Positions 8,740 through 18,920 of a stretch of 64,000 nucleotides of DNA are shown piece by piece. Within the stretch, counting starts at the first letter, position 1. Each line of letters starts with the position of its first letter. Below the pieces are notes generated by a model. It searched no databases. It was not told the origin of the DNA and saw nothing but the letters and a program-made list of their open reading frames with translations. A program made the translations under genes and the position numbers. The DNA is from Bacteroidota bacterium (GTDB lineage: Bacteria > Bacteroidota > Bacteroidia > B-17B0 > Aurantibacillaceae). The DNA lies in the NCBI GenBank assembly GCA_021156365.1, contig JAJNDK010000001.1, positions 124,001 through 188,000 of the forward strand. Direction: 5' to 3'.

Positions 8740-9427
8740 AAAGGTCTTTGTATTGTTCATTCTTTCCGGATTTTTTATTGCCAACACTGTAGTGGCAGAA
8801 ATGATCGGCAGCAAGCTCATCAACTTTGGCGGGCCCTTCGTAAACAGCGTGGGGCTTATCCTCTGGCCTTTTGTTTTTATACTCACCGATATTCTCAATG
8901 AGTATTACGGAAAAGAAGTAGTAAGGAGGCTCACATTTGTTACGGTTGGGCTTATCGGGTATGTGTTCCTCATACTGGCCGTTACAAGGGGTATACCGGC
9001 TATTCCCGGCTCGCCCGTTCAGGATGCTGCTTATTCCAATGTGTTCGGCTCGGGCATGTACATGATCATCGCCAGCATTATTGCTTTCATCGTTTCCCAG
9101 CTGCTCGATAGTTTTGTGTTCTGGATCATCCGTCAGCGTACCGGAGAAAAAATGATGTGGCTGCGTTCCACCGGCAGTACCTTTGTAAGTCAGCTGATCG
9201 ATACCTTCCTGATCCAGTTCATCGCTTTTGTTATTCCCGGTGTATGGACCATCCAGGAATTCCTCCGGAACGCCGCATTCGGTTATGCGCTCAAGGTGAT
9301 CATTGCAGTACTGCTCATTCCGCTTATCCTGATCCTGCATAAGCTCCTGGATACTTATTTCGGTGAAGGCAGGGCGCAGAAGATCATTGAGAAAAGCGCC
9401 GAAGAATCCCTGCGCGACCTGGATTAA
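8720..9427 (+). CDS. Queuosine precursor transporter (YhhQ / DUF165 family)
   Basis: Integral membrane protein of about six helices, of the family (PF02592) that imports queuosine precursors such as 7-cyano- or 7-aminomethyl-7-deazaguanine for tRNA modification. Characteristic features are NTVVAEMIGSKL at about 22-33, FILTDILNEYYG at about 53-64, and the TGSTFVSQLIDTFLIQF block near 150-166. It begins inside the last codons of bioA (20-bp overlap), so it is translationally coupled to a biotin gene. The family was once described as a vitamin-uptake family, so the coupling is worth noting, but the sequence itself looks like an ordinary queuosine-type member. Confidence 0.85.
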   Translation: MHILKDKKVFVLFILSGFFIANTVVAEMIGSKLINFGGPFVNSVGLILWPFVFILTDILNEYYGKEVVRRLTFVTVGLIGYVFLILAVTRGIPAIPGSPVQDAAYSNVFGSGMYMIIASIIAFIVSQLLDSFVFWIIRQRTGEKMMWLRSTGSTFVSQLIDTFLIQFIAFVIPGVWTIQEFLRNAAFGYALKVIIAVLLIPLILILHKLLDTYFGEGRAQKIIEKSAEESLRDLD

Positions 9428-9598
9428 ATCCCTGAAGAATTTGCGGTTTTGTGAAATTGTAAACTACTGAAAAAGAAGTAAGTGAAGAATATGATCTAAA
9501 GTGTGTTCGGAAGTAGTTACCGCTTGTTAAAAGAAGTTTTGTTATTTCACAGAAAAAGTGATATGTTTATTTGCTATTAAATATAAAAAGGCACCCTT

Positions 9599-10786
9599 AT
9601 GAAGCATTTGAGTAGGAGTAGAATTCTATTAACAGTTGTAGCAGTAACAATTTTTCTTTCAGGAATACAGGCGCAGGATCAAAAAATCATCCAGGCATTC
9701 ACCAAAAGTTATCAGAACGAAACCAGTAAAGATTATAACAATGCTATTTCATCTCTGAAAGCAGTATACGATAGCACCTCTTACGAGATCAACCTGCGTT
9801 TGGGCTGGCTTAGCTATAAAGCCGGATTCAGTGCCGCTTCACTCAAATATTACGAAAAAGCCGTAGCCCTCAGTCCTAAATCGGTAGAAGCAAGGATCGG
9901 TTATAATTATCCGGCTTATGCCATCTACAACACAGATAATATCATTGCACAGGGGAAAAATATCCTGGAACTGGATCCGAACAATACCCAGGTGCTCTAC
10001 CAGTTAGGCTATATCTATTTTCATAAGAATGACTTTAAAACAGCCGAAGCCTATTTCAAAAAACTACTGGACCTTTACCCTTTCGATTATGACGGGCTCT
10101 CTATGAGCGCACAGGTACAAACCAGACTGGGGAATGCAAAGGAAGCGCATCAATACCTGAGCAGATTGCTGCTGTTCTCGCCGAACGACCAGACAGCAAA
10201 AGAAGAAGTAGAGCTCCTGAAGCTGGATCTGAAAAACGATGAAAAGATCGAAGAGGCATTTTACAAGAGCTATGAGATGTCGACAAAAGACAACAATGCC
10301 GGTGCTATCGAAGCACTGCAAACGGTTTACGACAAAGACTGCTACGAGATCAACCTGAGGCTGGGCTATCTTTGTTTCCTTTCGAAAAAACACAAAGAGT
10401 CATTGGAGTATTACAAAATTGCGATGGCATTGAAACCAAAAGCACTGGAACCTCATTTCGGATATGTGTACCCTGCCAATGCATTGGGTTTAAATGAAGA
10501 CCTGTGCGAACATTACAGAGCTATTCTCGCAATTGATCCGTTCAATTCGGTTGCTAATTACAGGCTGGGCTACCTGAGCTATCAGAAGAAAGATTTTATT
10601 ACTGCTGATGCCTGCTTCAGAAAAGTAGTTACGATGTATCCATTCTCTTATGATGGCCTGATCATGTATGCAAAAACAAGTTTCGACATGGGCAAAAAAA
10701 CGGAAGCGGCAGCCTTATTCAAACGGGTTTTATTGTTGTCGGCAAATGATAAGGAAGCCACAGCCGCACTCAATGCCCTGAAATAA
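9599..10786 (+). CDS. Secreted TPR protein with an internal duplication
   Basis: Signal peptide 1-25 (ends SGIQAQ), then only tetratricopeptide-like helical repeats. The two halves, about 28-210 and 213-395, are copies of each other: FTKSYQNE / FYKSYEMS, AVYDSTSYEINLRLGWL / TVYDKDCYEINLRLGYL, YQLGYIYF / YRLGYLSY and YPFDYDGLSM / YPFSYDGLIM. Only 10 nt separate it from the outer-membrane barrel gene downstream, so the pair is an operon and the TPR protein probably works in the periplasm next to that barrel. Function unknown; the family scaffold is certain. Confidence 0.8.
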   Translation: MKHLSRSRILLTVVAVTIFLSGIQAQDQKIIQAFTKSYQNETSKDYNNAISSLKAVYDSTSYEINLRLGWLSYKAGFSAASLKYYEKAVALSPKSVEARIGYNYPAYAIYNTDNIIAQGKNILELDPNNTQVLYQLGYIYFHKNDFKTAEAYFKKLLDLYPFDYDGLSMSAQVQTRLGNAKEAHQYLSRLLLFSPNDQTAKEEVELLKLDLKNDEKIEEAFYKSYEMSTKDNNAGAIEALQTVYDKDCYEINLRLGYLCFLSKKHKESLEYYKIAMALKPKALEPHFGYVYPANALGLNEDLCEHYRAILAIDPFNSVANYRLGYLSYQKKDFITADACFRKVVTMYPFSYDGLIMYAKTSFDMGKKTEAAALFKRVLLLSANDKEATAALNALK

Positions 10787-10796
10787 TAAATTAGGT

Positions 10797-12131
10797 ATGC
10801 GCATCCTCCTTTTATCATTGTTCATTCTGCCTTACTTCGCTTTCTCACAAAATCAGGCAAAGATCACGGAAGTATTTGTGGATAGCTTATCGTACAGCCA
10901 GTTTTTGAAAGGTGAGCGTAAAGCCTTAGATGCTTCGGTGAAAATGGCGGAGAAAGAAAAGATCGATTTTTATTATTTACGGATCCGGGCCGGTATCCTC
11001 AATTACAACGATAAAAGATACATGGCAGCCCTTGGGCATTTCGAAAAAGCACTGGCATTCTATCCTGCCGATACACTCACCCAGGAATATTTGTTCTACA
11101 CACTGATCCATCTTGGAAAAAACCAGGAAGCGCTGAAGCTGTACAATGGTTTCTATTACGATATGCGTAAAAAGCTGGAAAAGGATCTCCCTACCTTTCA
11201 CGCAATAGTGCTCGAAGGCGGATACATGAGCAGCAATGCTTCCGATCAGTATACAGAGAAAGACATGATTGAGAAGCCAAAACTATACGGTGAAATAGAT
11301 GCTACCGGCGATCTGTGGAATACACATGCCGGAATAAAAACTCCATTGGGAGAAAAGACCTCTTTATACGTTGGTTTATCCTATCTCAATCTGAACAAGA
11401 AAAAAGAATATTACTGGCTCGACATGAGCGGGGTACGTGACACAAGCGATGAATATACCTATTCGCAAATTGAATATTATATGGGCCTTCAGCAGAAAAT
11501 AGGCAAGCACTGGGAAGCGCACTTCGGTTTTCATTATATCAATTACTCGACGGCTTCTTTGTACTCTTACCGTGATACTGTGTTTGCCATGTTTAGGTTC
11601 TACAATGCAGCGTACAAAGACAACAACTGGATATTGAATGCCGGTATCAGTGGTGAGATCGGTAAATATCTCCGTCCGCAGATCGATCTTGGTTACAGCC
11701 ACATGGGGTATGCTATTATACAGCCTTCTGCAGCATTGAATTATTATCCCTTCGGTAACCTGAATGTATACGGATCCACAGGTTTTGCGATCTCAAACGA
11801 CTCCTCCGAAACCAGGAGCATTTTTGTTCAGAAGATAGGACTCCGCCTGAGCAAAAGGATCTGGGCAGAAGCGTCTGCGCATGTAGGGAACCTGAAAAAC
11901 TACCAGGAAGGAAATGCTTTTGTGGTATATAACGTTGCCGATAAAATCTCAGCAAAATACGGGATCTCCCTTACCGGTTACATATGCAGGAACTTTGAGC
12001 TATCTGTCCGTTACGACTATATCCAACGGGAAGGAAGCTATACCAATGAAACGAAGCCTGGAAACTTTGTAAAAACAGCGTATTCCTACCAAAATAACTC
12101 CTTTACAGGCAGCCTGGCCCTGAAATTTTAG
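10797..12131 (+). CDS. TPR-plus-outer-membrane beta-barrel protein
   Basis: Signal peptide 1-17 (FAFSQ). Residues about 20-125 contain TPR-like helices (YLRIRAGILNYNDKRYMAALGHFEKAL), and from about 140 the sequence alternates polar and aromatic residues as in an outer-membrane barrel, ending in the LALKF C-terminal signature. This matches the general plan of Bacteroidota TPR-barrel proteins, resembling the YaiO type. It follows the duplicated TPR gene by 10 nt and probably forms a cell-surface system with it. No catalytic motif is visible. Confidence 0.7.
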   Translation: MRILLLSLFILPYFAFSQNQAKITEVFVDSLSYSQFLKGERKALDASVKMAEKEKIDFYYLRIRAGILNYNDKRYMAALGHFEKALAFYPADTLTQEYLFYTLIHLGKNQEALKLYNGFYYDMRKKLEKDLPTFHAIVLEGGYMSSNASDQYTEKDMIEKPKLYGEIDATGDLWNTHAGIKTPLGEKTSLYVGLSYLNLNKKKEYYWLDMSGVRDTSDEYTYSQIEYYMGLQQKIGKHWEAHFGFHYINYSTASLYSYRDTVFAMFRFYNAAYKDNNWILNAGISGEIGKYLRPQIDLGYSHMGYAIIQPSAALNYYPFGNLNVYGSTGFAISNDSSETRSIFVQKIGLRLSKRIWAEASAHVGNLKNYQEGNAFVVYNVADKISAKYGISLTGYICRNFELSVRYDYIQREGSYTNETKPGNFVKTAYSYQNNSFTGSLALKF

Positions 12132-12141
12132 GAAGTCTGTG

Positions 12142-12300
12142 GCCGCAGATTTTCGCAGATTACGCGGATTTTATGTTTTATGTGAAAAATCCATGAAAAT
12201 TTCACAGATTAGTCCACTTTACGTTTAAATCATAGATTCAATGCAGGAGAGAAGACAATTCTTTAAAATTGTATCTGCGGAATCTGCAAAAATCTGCGGC
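12142..12300. repeat. Interspersed imperfect palindrome, GCAGATT family, copy B
   Basis: The left end GCCGCAGATTTTCGCAG and the right end, as reverse complement GCCGCAGATTTTTGCAG, are near-perfect inverted repeats. Same family as 2778-2888 and 30980-31064. Confidence 0.65.
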
Positions 12301-12388
12301 AGTTTTCAAACGGATGTATTATCCACTTTTCCGGCTTTATTTCTGCATTAATTATAAACAACCCTTGTATTTCCGGTAAAAATTCACC

Positions 12389-12396
12389 TAATTTTG
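12389..12396 (+). promoter_or_regulatory. -7 promoter box (TAATTTTG) of the alpha-2-macroglobulin gene
   Basis: TAnnTTTG match 23 nt before the ATG at 12420, with a TTG at 12365-12367 placed 21 nt upstream as a possible -33 element. Confidence 0.45.
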
Positions 12397-12419
12397 TTTG
12401 TAACAAACAAATCACCTCT

Positions 12420-15400
12420 ATGTCAAAAAAGTTCACTCTTGCAGTTATCGCTTCGGTAATTGTTCTGTTCGGATCCATTTATTTTATTTCCACTTCAAGG
12501 GCCAAAAGCAGGCATGAACGTGTGAATCCGGCTTTCCGGGAATACATAACAGCTTATACCTCGGGCTATGTTTCTACCGAAACAAAGATCCAGATTGTTT
12601 TGGCAAAAGCAGCCAAAGATACTACCGGTACCGACCTGTTCGAGTTTACACCTTCTATCGAAGGGAAAATGACCTGGGTGGACGACCACACGATCGAGTT
12701 CAAACCGGCAGCCCGCCTGAAGCAGGATCAGCTATATACGGCAGTCTTCAAATTAAAAGATGTAGCCGATGTTCCGAACGACCTGAAAAAATTCGAATTT
12801 AATTTCCAGACCATTCCGCAGGCGATCGATGTGGAAGTGTTTGATTATATCATCACCGATCAGCAGTATTACAAAACCATGCAGGTAACAGGTTTGTTAA
12901 CAACAGCAGACTATGCAGAACATGCCGATGTGGAGAAATGTTTTAATGCCTCTCATAAAAGCGGTTCGCTGAAAGTTAGCTGGAACCACGAATCCAGCAC
13001 CCGTCACCGCTTTACGATCGATGGCATCGAAAAGCTGGGAACCGAGTCTATGCTCGCACTGAATGTAGATGGTGAAGCTATCGAAAGCAAAACTGAATTC
13101 AGCCAGGAATATAAGATCCCGCCTTTCGATCTGTTCAATGTAATTGCAACACGTGTGGCCAATGAGCCCGATCAATTGGTAAACATTTATTGCACCGACA
13201 TCATCGAGGCCGGACAAAACCTCGACGGACTCATTTCCATCGTGAACAACGGATCGGATAACAATTCCGATTACGACTATTATGAAGGTGATACCTATAA
13301 TAACCCGGACAAAAAAACGCAGAATACATTTACCTACAGTATCGACGGCAATATTATAAAAGTATTCCCTACCAGTCGTTTGACAGGAAGTAAGAATATT
13401 GTCCTGAGCAGCTCCATCAAAAATTCCAGGGGCAAAACAATTGGTGTGGACCTTACGCTGCCGGTTGAATTCGAAGAGCTGAAGCCTGCTGTCCGGATCA
13501 CTGGAAAAGGAGCGATACTGCCGAATTCGGAAGGCCTGATCTTTCCGTTTGAAGCGGTGAACCTGAGTGCTGTGGATGTGAAGATCACCAAAATCTACGA
13601 GAGCAACGTACTTCAGTTCCTGCAGGTGAACAACCTCGATGGAAAGAACGAGCTGATGCGTGTGGGAAAAACCCTGCTGAAGAAAAAAGTGATGCTGAGC
13701 AGCCTGGGAGATCTTCCGCGCAACAAATGGACACGGTATGCACTGGATATTTCCAAATTCATCGATGCGGAGCCGGGCGCTATTTATAATATCCGGCTTA
13801 GCTTCAAAAAACAATATTCCATTTACGATTGCGACGGCGATACCTCTGTTGCCAGAACGGATGCTATGGCTTCGGCAGCTGAAACAGAAGAAAGTGAGGA
13901 AAAAGACTGGGATTACTATGGTTCCTATTATTCCGAAGATTCGGAGTACGGCGATTATTATGATTATTACAATTACCGTGATCGGGAGAATCCTTGTACA
14001 CCTTCGTATTATAGCACATCCAAAGCCGTAAGCAGGAATATCCTCGCCAGCAATATCGGTCTACTCGCTAAAAAAGGGAACGACGGCTCATACGTAGTAA
14101 TGTGCAGCGACATTGTTTCCACCAAAGCATTGAGCGGTGTTACCATCGAAGCCTATGATTACCAGCAGCAGCTCATGGGTGATGCACGTACGGATGGAAA
14201 CGGCCTGGCAAAAATGGAGTTCAAGACCAAGCCTTTTGTGCTGATCGCAAAACAAGGCACCGAGCGTAACTACCTGAAGCTGGAAGACGGATTGTCCAAC
14301 AGTCTCAGTGCTTTTGAAGTAAGCGGCGAGCTGATCCAAAAAGGATTAAAAGGATTTATTTACGGCGAACGTGGCGTATGGCGTCCGGGAGATAGTCTTT
14401 ACCTGTCTTTCATGTTAGAGGACAAAGAGCAGAAATTGCCGCTGGAATACCCGGTTACGATGGAGCTGATCAATCCGATGGGGCAGGTGGTACAGAAATT
14501 AGTGCAATCGAAAAACGTGGAAGGCATTTACGATTTCCGCACCAAAACGGATAATTACGCGCCTACCGGAAACTATACGGCAAAAGTAAAAGCAGGCGGA
14601 GCAGTGTTTACGAAAACAATAAAGATCGAAACGATCATGCCAAACCGTTTGAAGCTGAACCTGAATTTCAACACAGAAATGCTCACTGCGATGAGCGCTG
14701 TGGATCTGAAGGGCGGCCTGCAGGTGAACTGGCTGCACGGAGCTCCGGGTAAAAATCTCGGATCGAAGATCGATGTGAGCTTTTCTCCGAAAACGACCGA
14801 ATTCAAAGGCTACAAAGGATACGTGTTTGATAATCCTGCTTCCGGTTTCTATTCCGAGTCGCAAACTATTTTTGACGGAAGAACAGATGAGAACGGGTAT
14901 ACGCCTGTAAATGCTTCTTTCGCCGGGATCAAAAATGCACCGGGGCAGCTGAGTGCCAACTTTATTGTCCGTGCATTCGAAGAAGGCGGAGCATTCAGCA
15001 CCGATCGCTTTTCCATGCCTTTCTCGCCGTATACACATTATGTAGGTATCAAGCTTCCGGAAGCTCCGAAAGAAAGAGGTTACCTCGAAACAGATACCGA
15101 CCAGGAAATAAAAATTGCGAGCGTTGATGAGAATGGTGAAGGTACCAGCCGGAGTGTTTCGGTAAAGGTTTACAAAGTGAGCTGGAGATGGTGGTGGGAT
15201 AACTACAATGACGATCTGTCCAGCTATGTAGCAAGTAACTATAACCAACCTGTTTATTCGGATGAGATACAAACAAGCGGAGGAAAAGGAAGCTTTAAGT
15301 TCCGTATCAATTATCCGGAATGGGGAAGATACTTAGTGTATGTGACCGACAAGGAAAGCGGGCACAGTGCAGGTCAGCTGATGTTCATCGACTGGCCAAG

Positions 15401-18062
15401 CTGGCAGGGCAAATCACCGAAAGGAAATGAAGGCGCTACCATGCTGAACCTTACTTCCGACAAATCAGAATACAATGTGGGCGACCAGGTGAAATTATCC
15501 ATACCGTCTGCCAAAGAAGGCAAGGCCCTCATCAGCATTGAAACCGGAACAAAAGTACTGGAGACCTACTGGATCGAAACAAAGAACGGAGTAACGGATT
15601 ATTCCTTCAAAATAACCGAAGCAATGTCGCCGAATGTATTTGTGCATGCAACACTGATACAGCCGCACGGGAATGTATTGAACGACCTGCCGATCCGTTT
15701 GTATGGTGTTCTTCCGCTGATGGTGAAAGATGAACGGACCGTATTGAAGCCGAAGATCAGCTGCGATGATTCCTGGAGACCGGAGACAGATGTAACCGTG
15801 AAAGTATCGGAAGAGGAAGGAAAAGAAATGGCCTATACACTGGCGATCGTGGATGAAGGTTTGCTGGACATCACCCGTTTCAAAACACCTGATCCGTGGA
15901 GTGTCTTTTATGCAAAAGAAGCATTGGGAGTAAAAACATGGGATGTGTACGATATGATCATCGGTGCAACCGGCAAGATCATGCAGCGTATTTTGTCGAT
16001 TGGTGGTGACGGTGAAATGGACCAGAAAAGCGGTTCCAATGCACAGCGCTTCAAACCGATGGTGCGTTTCGTAGGACCATTCAAACTGAAATCGGGTGAA
16101 ACAGCTTCACATAAAATTTCTATCCCGCAATATGTAGGAGCCGTGCGTGTGATGGTAGTTGCCGGACAGGACGGGGCATATGGGAATACAGAGAAATCAG
16201 TGAAGGTGAAAAAGCCCTTGATGATCCTGAGCACCCTGCCACGTGTTTTAGGTCCGGATGAAGAAGTGGACCTGCCGGTGAGTGTGTTTGCGATGGAAGA
16301 TAAAGTAAGGAATGCAACCATTACTGTAGTGCCTGATAAACATTTTTCGGTGATCGATGAATCGAGCAAATCGGTGGAATTTGAAAAACCGGACGATAAA
16401 GTAGTGACCTTCCGCCTGAAAGTGAAAGGTATAATAGGCGTTGCCAAAGTGAAAATAAAAGCCACCGGGGCAGGGGAGACTACCGAAGAAGAGATCGAGA
16501 TCGAAGTGCGTACGCCTAACCCATACATAACAGATGTAAGCGGAACATTTGTAGAGAAAGGAAAAAATACCACGCTCAATTACAAACCATACGGAATCAG
16601 CGGAACGAACAAAGCGGTACTGGAAATTTCTTCCATGCCGCCGATCAACCTGCAACAGCGTCTGGATTACCTGATCCAGTATCCGCATGGATGTGTGGAA
16701 CAAACGACATCCAGCGTATTCGCACAGGTATTCCTTGAAGATGTGATAGAGCTGAGCGCCGATCAGAAAAAAGTGATCCAGTCAAACATTAAGGCTGCGA
16801 TCCAGCGTCTGAAAGGATTCCAGACAGCTTCCGGAGGCCTGGCCTATTGGCAGGGACTCAATTCAGCAGATGAATGGGGAACCAATTATGCCGGACACTT
16901 CCTGCTCGAAGCACAGAAAAAAGGATACAGCATTCCATACGGTATGCTCGACAACTGGAAACGGTATCAGAAAGAACGTTCACAGAACTGGGTGGCCAGT
17001 AAGAATGCCATGCTGTACCAGGAAGACCTGACGCAGGCCTATCGTTTGTACACATTAGCGAAAGCCGGAAGCACCGACCTCGGAAGCATGAACCGCCTGA
17101 AAGAAAGCAAGAACCTTTCTGCTGCAGCCAAATGGAGATTAGCAGCAGCCTATGCGGAAGCAGGCCAGCCGGAAACAGCGAAGAAACTGATCGCTTCTCT
17201 TTCGACCAAAGTGAAACCATATGTGGAATATGCATATACTTACGGATCTTCCACGCGTGACGAAGCGATGATCTTAGAAACACTCACACTGTTGAAAATG
17301 AAATCGCAGGGCTTCGATGTGCTGAGTGAAGTGGCAAAACAACTGAGCAGCGAAGATTGGATGAGCACGCAAACAACCGCTTATGCATTGTTAGCTGTTT
17401 CCAAATACGCTACCGAAAATAAATTAGGTGAAGGCATAAGCGCAGAATGTAAAGTGAACGGCAGTAAAGTTACCATCGCTTCAAAAGGAGTGGTGAAACA
17501 GATCCCGATCGGGAATGCCAACAGCAGCAGCTCTATCTCTTTCTCCAACAAAGGGGGCAGTCCATTGTATGTACGCCTGATCCGCAGCGGTATCCCGGCA
17601 GCAGGGCAGGAAACAGCGAAGGAAAGCAACCTGCGTATGAACATCAGTTACCAGACACTTAAAGGTGCGCCACTGGATGTAAGTACAATGGAGCAGGGAA
17701 CTGATTTTGTAGCCCTCGTTACGATCACTCATCCGGGAGTAAAAGCATCTTACAAAAACATGGCGCTTACACAGGTATTCCCGAGCGGATGGGAGATCCA
17801 CAATTCACGTCTGGATGAGAATGCGAACATGACCGGGAAAACCGATCTGCCTACTTACCAGGATATCCGTGACGATCGTGTATATACTTATTTCGACCTG
17901 TACAGCGGCGGAACGAAAACGTATAAAGTATTGCTGAATGCAGCTTACACCGGCCGTTTCTATTTACCTACCGTGTATACCGAAGCGATGTACGACAACA
18001 GCATTTCGGCAAGACAACCGGGCAGATGGATCGATGTGGTGAAGGGTGGAAGTTTGCAGTAA
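12420..18062 (+). CDS. Alpha-2-macroglobulin family protein with thioester
   Basis: Very large (1880 residues) periplasmic protease trap. An N-terminal membrane anchor (about 7-25, no lipobox cysteine) is followed by macroglobulin-type beta domains, an MG2-like part with FIYGERGVWRPGDSLYLS at about 645-662, the A2M family core around 1190-1290, and the helical thioester domain from about 1400. The thioester motif CVEQ is present, with C1425 inside YPHGCVEQTTSS, so the trap should be active. An acidic, tyrosine-rich insertion occupies about 489-523. The usual bacterial partner, penicillin-binding protein 1C, is not next to it: the gene downstream is an unrelated degraded lipoprotein gene. Presumed role is protection of the periplasm from foreign proteases. 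Confidence 0.93.
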   Translation: MSKKFTLAVIASVIVLFGSIYFISTSRAKSRHERVNPAFREYITAYTSGYVSTETKIQIVLAKAAKDTTGTDLFEFTPSIEGKMTWVDDHTIEFKPAARLKQDQLYTAVFKLKDVADVPNDLKKFEFNFQTIPQAIDVEVFDYIITDQQYYKTMQVTGLLTTADYAEHADVEKCFNASHKSGSLKVSWNHESSTRHRFTIDGIEKLGTESMLALNVDGEAIESKTEFSQEYKIPPFDLFNVIATRVANEPDQLVNIYCTDIIEAGQNLDGLISIVNNGSDNNSDYDYYEGDTYNNPDKKTQNTFTYSIDGNIIKVFPTSRLTGSKNIVLSSSIKNSRGKTIGVDLTLPVEFEELKPAVRITGKGAILPNSEGLIFPFEAVNLSAVDVKITKIYESNVLQFLQVNNLDGKNELMRVGKTLLKKKVMLSSLGDLPRNKWTRYALDISKFIDAEPGAIYNIRLSFKKQYSIYDCDGDTSVARTDAMASAAETEESEEKDWDYYGSYYSEDSEYGDYYDYYNYRDRENPCTPSYYSTSKAVSRNILASNIGLLAKKGNDGSYVVMCSDIVSTKALSGVTIEAYDYQQQLMGDARTDGNGLAKMEFKTKPFVLIAKQGTERNYLKLEDGLSNSLSAFEVSGELIQKGLKGFIYGERGVWRPGDSLYLSFMLEDKEQKLPLEYPVTMELINPMGQVVQKLVQSKNVEGIYDFRTKTDNYAPTGNYTAKVKAGGAVFTKTIKIETIMPNRLKLNLNFNTEMLTAMSAVDLKGGLQVNWLHGAPGKNLGSKIDVSFSPKTTEFKGYKGYVFDNPASGFYSESQTIFDGRTDENGYTPVNASFAGIKNAPGQLSANFIVRAFEEGGAFSTDRFSMPFSPYTHYVGIKLPEAPKERGYLETDTDQEIKIASVDENGEGTSRSVSVKVYKVSWRWWWDNYNDDLSSYVASNYNQPVYSDEIQTSGGKGSFKFRINYPEWGRYLVYVTDKESGHSAGQLMFIDWPSWQGKSPKGNEGATMLNLTSDKSEYNVGDQVKLSIPSAKEGKALISIETGTKVLETYWIETKNGVTDYSFKITEAMSPNVFVHATLIQPHGNVLNDLPIRLYGVLPLMVKDERTVLKPKISCDDSWRPETDVTVKVSEEEGKEMAYTLAIVDEGLLDITRFKTPDPWSVFYAKEALGVKTWDVYDMIIGATGKIMQRILSIGGDGEMDQKSGSNAQRFKPMVRFVGPFKLKSGETASHKISIPQYVGAVRVMVVAGQDGAYGNTEKSVKVKKPLMILSTLPRVLGPDEEVDLPVSVFAMEDKVRNATITVVPDKHFSVIDESSKSVEFEKPDDKVVTFRLKVKGIIGVAKVKIKATGAGETTEEEIEIEVRTPNPYITDVSGTFVEKGKNTTLNYKPYGISGTNKAVLEISSMPPINLQQRLDYLIQYPHGCVEQTTSSVFAQVFLEDVIELSADQKKVIQSNIKAAIQRLKGFQTASGGLAYWQGLNSADEWGTNYAGHFLLEAQKKGYSIPYGMLDNWKRYQKERSQNWVASKNAMLYQEDLTQAYRLYTLAKAGSTDLGSMNRLKESKNLSAAAKWRLAAAYAEAGQPETAKKLIASLSTKVKPYVEYAYTYGSSTRDEAMILETLTLLKMKSQGFDVLSEVAKQLSSEDWMSTQTTAYALLAVSKYATENKLGEGISAECKVNGSKVTIASKGVVKQIPIGNANSSSSISFSNKGGSPLYVRLIRSGIPAAGQETAKESNLRMNISYQTLKGAPLDVSTMEQGTDFVALVTITHPGVKASYKNMALTQVFPSGWEIHNSRLDENANMTGKTDLPTYQDIRDDRVYTYFDLYSGGTKTYKVLLNAAYTGRFYLPTVYTEAMYDNSISARQPGRWIDVVKGGSLQ

Positions 18063-18065
18063 ATT

Positions 18066-18833
18066 ATGAAAAGTTATATTCTTTTTATTTTAGTGGGATC
18101 AGGCCTTTTGTTTTTTGCTTGCGTAAATGATACAGTTAGAGAACAAAAGAAACCGATTGATATACAGAAGTTTCTTGAAAAACAAGCCTTATTGACAAAT
18201 GAGGCTTGTTTTTCTGGTGAGAGATTTTTGTATGGAGAAAGTGCATTTTTACTACGTATAGGAAAACAGGTTTATGCTGTAACTGCGAGAAATCTAATAG
18301 AAGAAGAAGGGGGAATAGAACCACCAATAGAGGCAGAAAATCTGGAAAAGGAATTAGTAGAATGGAAAATGTACCCACGCGTGCCGATTGACTCTTTGTC
18401 TGATACAGTAATAGTATCTGTAAATGGGCTTGATTATTCCGCCTTAAACAGAAAGTTTGATTATTCTGAATTAAAAAGAGATATTCTTTTGTTTAGAGTA
18501 ATGAATGATAATTCCAATTTAAAAATCCTTGAACCTTCCGGTCGCCCGCCAGAGCTAAATGAACGTTGCTTTGTGGTTGGCTGTCCGTATGAATAGGATG
18601 ACTGTCAACAAAACTATTATGAAGTGTTTTATCACGGAGTTACTCAGCTGGAATCTACCTTGATGTTTGATATAAAAGGGGAGTTTGACGTAAATGGTTT
18701 TAGGGGGGCTCCAGTAATCAGCAGTGAAGGAAAAGTTTTGGGTGTTGTCATTTCATCTTCTTATTTTTTCGAAGGAAAAACCAGTATTTATGCAACATCA
18801 ATTTCTGCAATAATGAGTGTAAAGAATAAGTAA
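18066..18833 (+). pseudogene. Trypsin-like (serine-protease-fold) lipoprotein gene interrupted by an in-frame TAG
   Basis: Starts 3 nt after the macroglobulin stop. Residues 1-18 carry a lipobox-like LLFFAC. The first part (177 codons) has a trypsin-like beta fold: SAFLLRIGKQVYAVTARN stands where the catalytic histidine block would be, but the histidine is not there. TAG at 18594-18596 stops the frame, then the same frame continues without a shift to 18833 and contains FRGAPVISSEGKVLGVVIS, the place of the usual GxSGxPV serine block, with the serine replaced by arginine. So it is both catalytically degenerate and truncated. A real amber mutation, a sequencing error, or two separate polypeptides (GTG at 18624) are all possible. 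Confidence 0.6.
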
Positions 18834-18920
18834 ATAGCCTCGCTAAATTCCTTACTTTTAGCGTCATTTGATGAGGCTGATGCAATTCGAAAAGGGTGAA
18901 AGTATAATGTTTATAATTCT

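Noticed and set aside
18594-18596. TAG recoding linked to the odd tRNAs
   Set aside because: Neither anticodon reading (TTC, CTT, GTT, CGT) pairs with UAG, and the protease fold is already catalytically dead.
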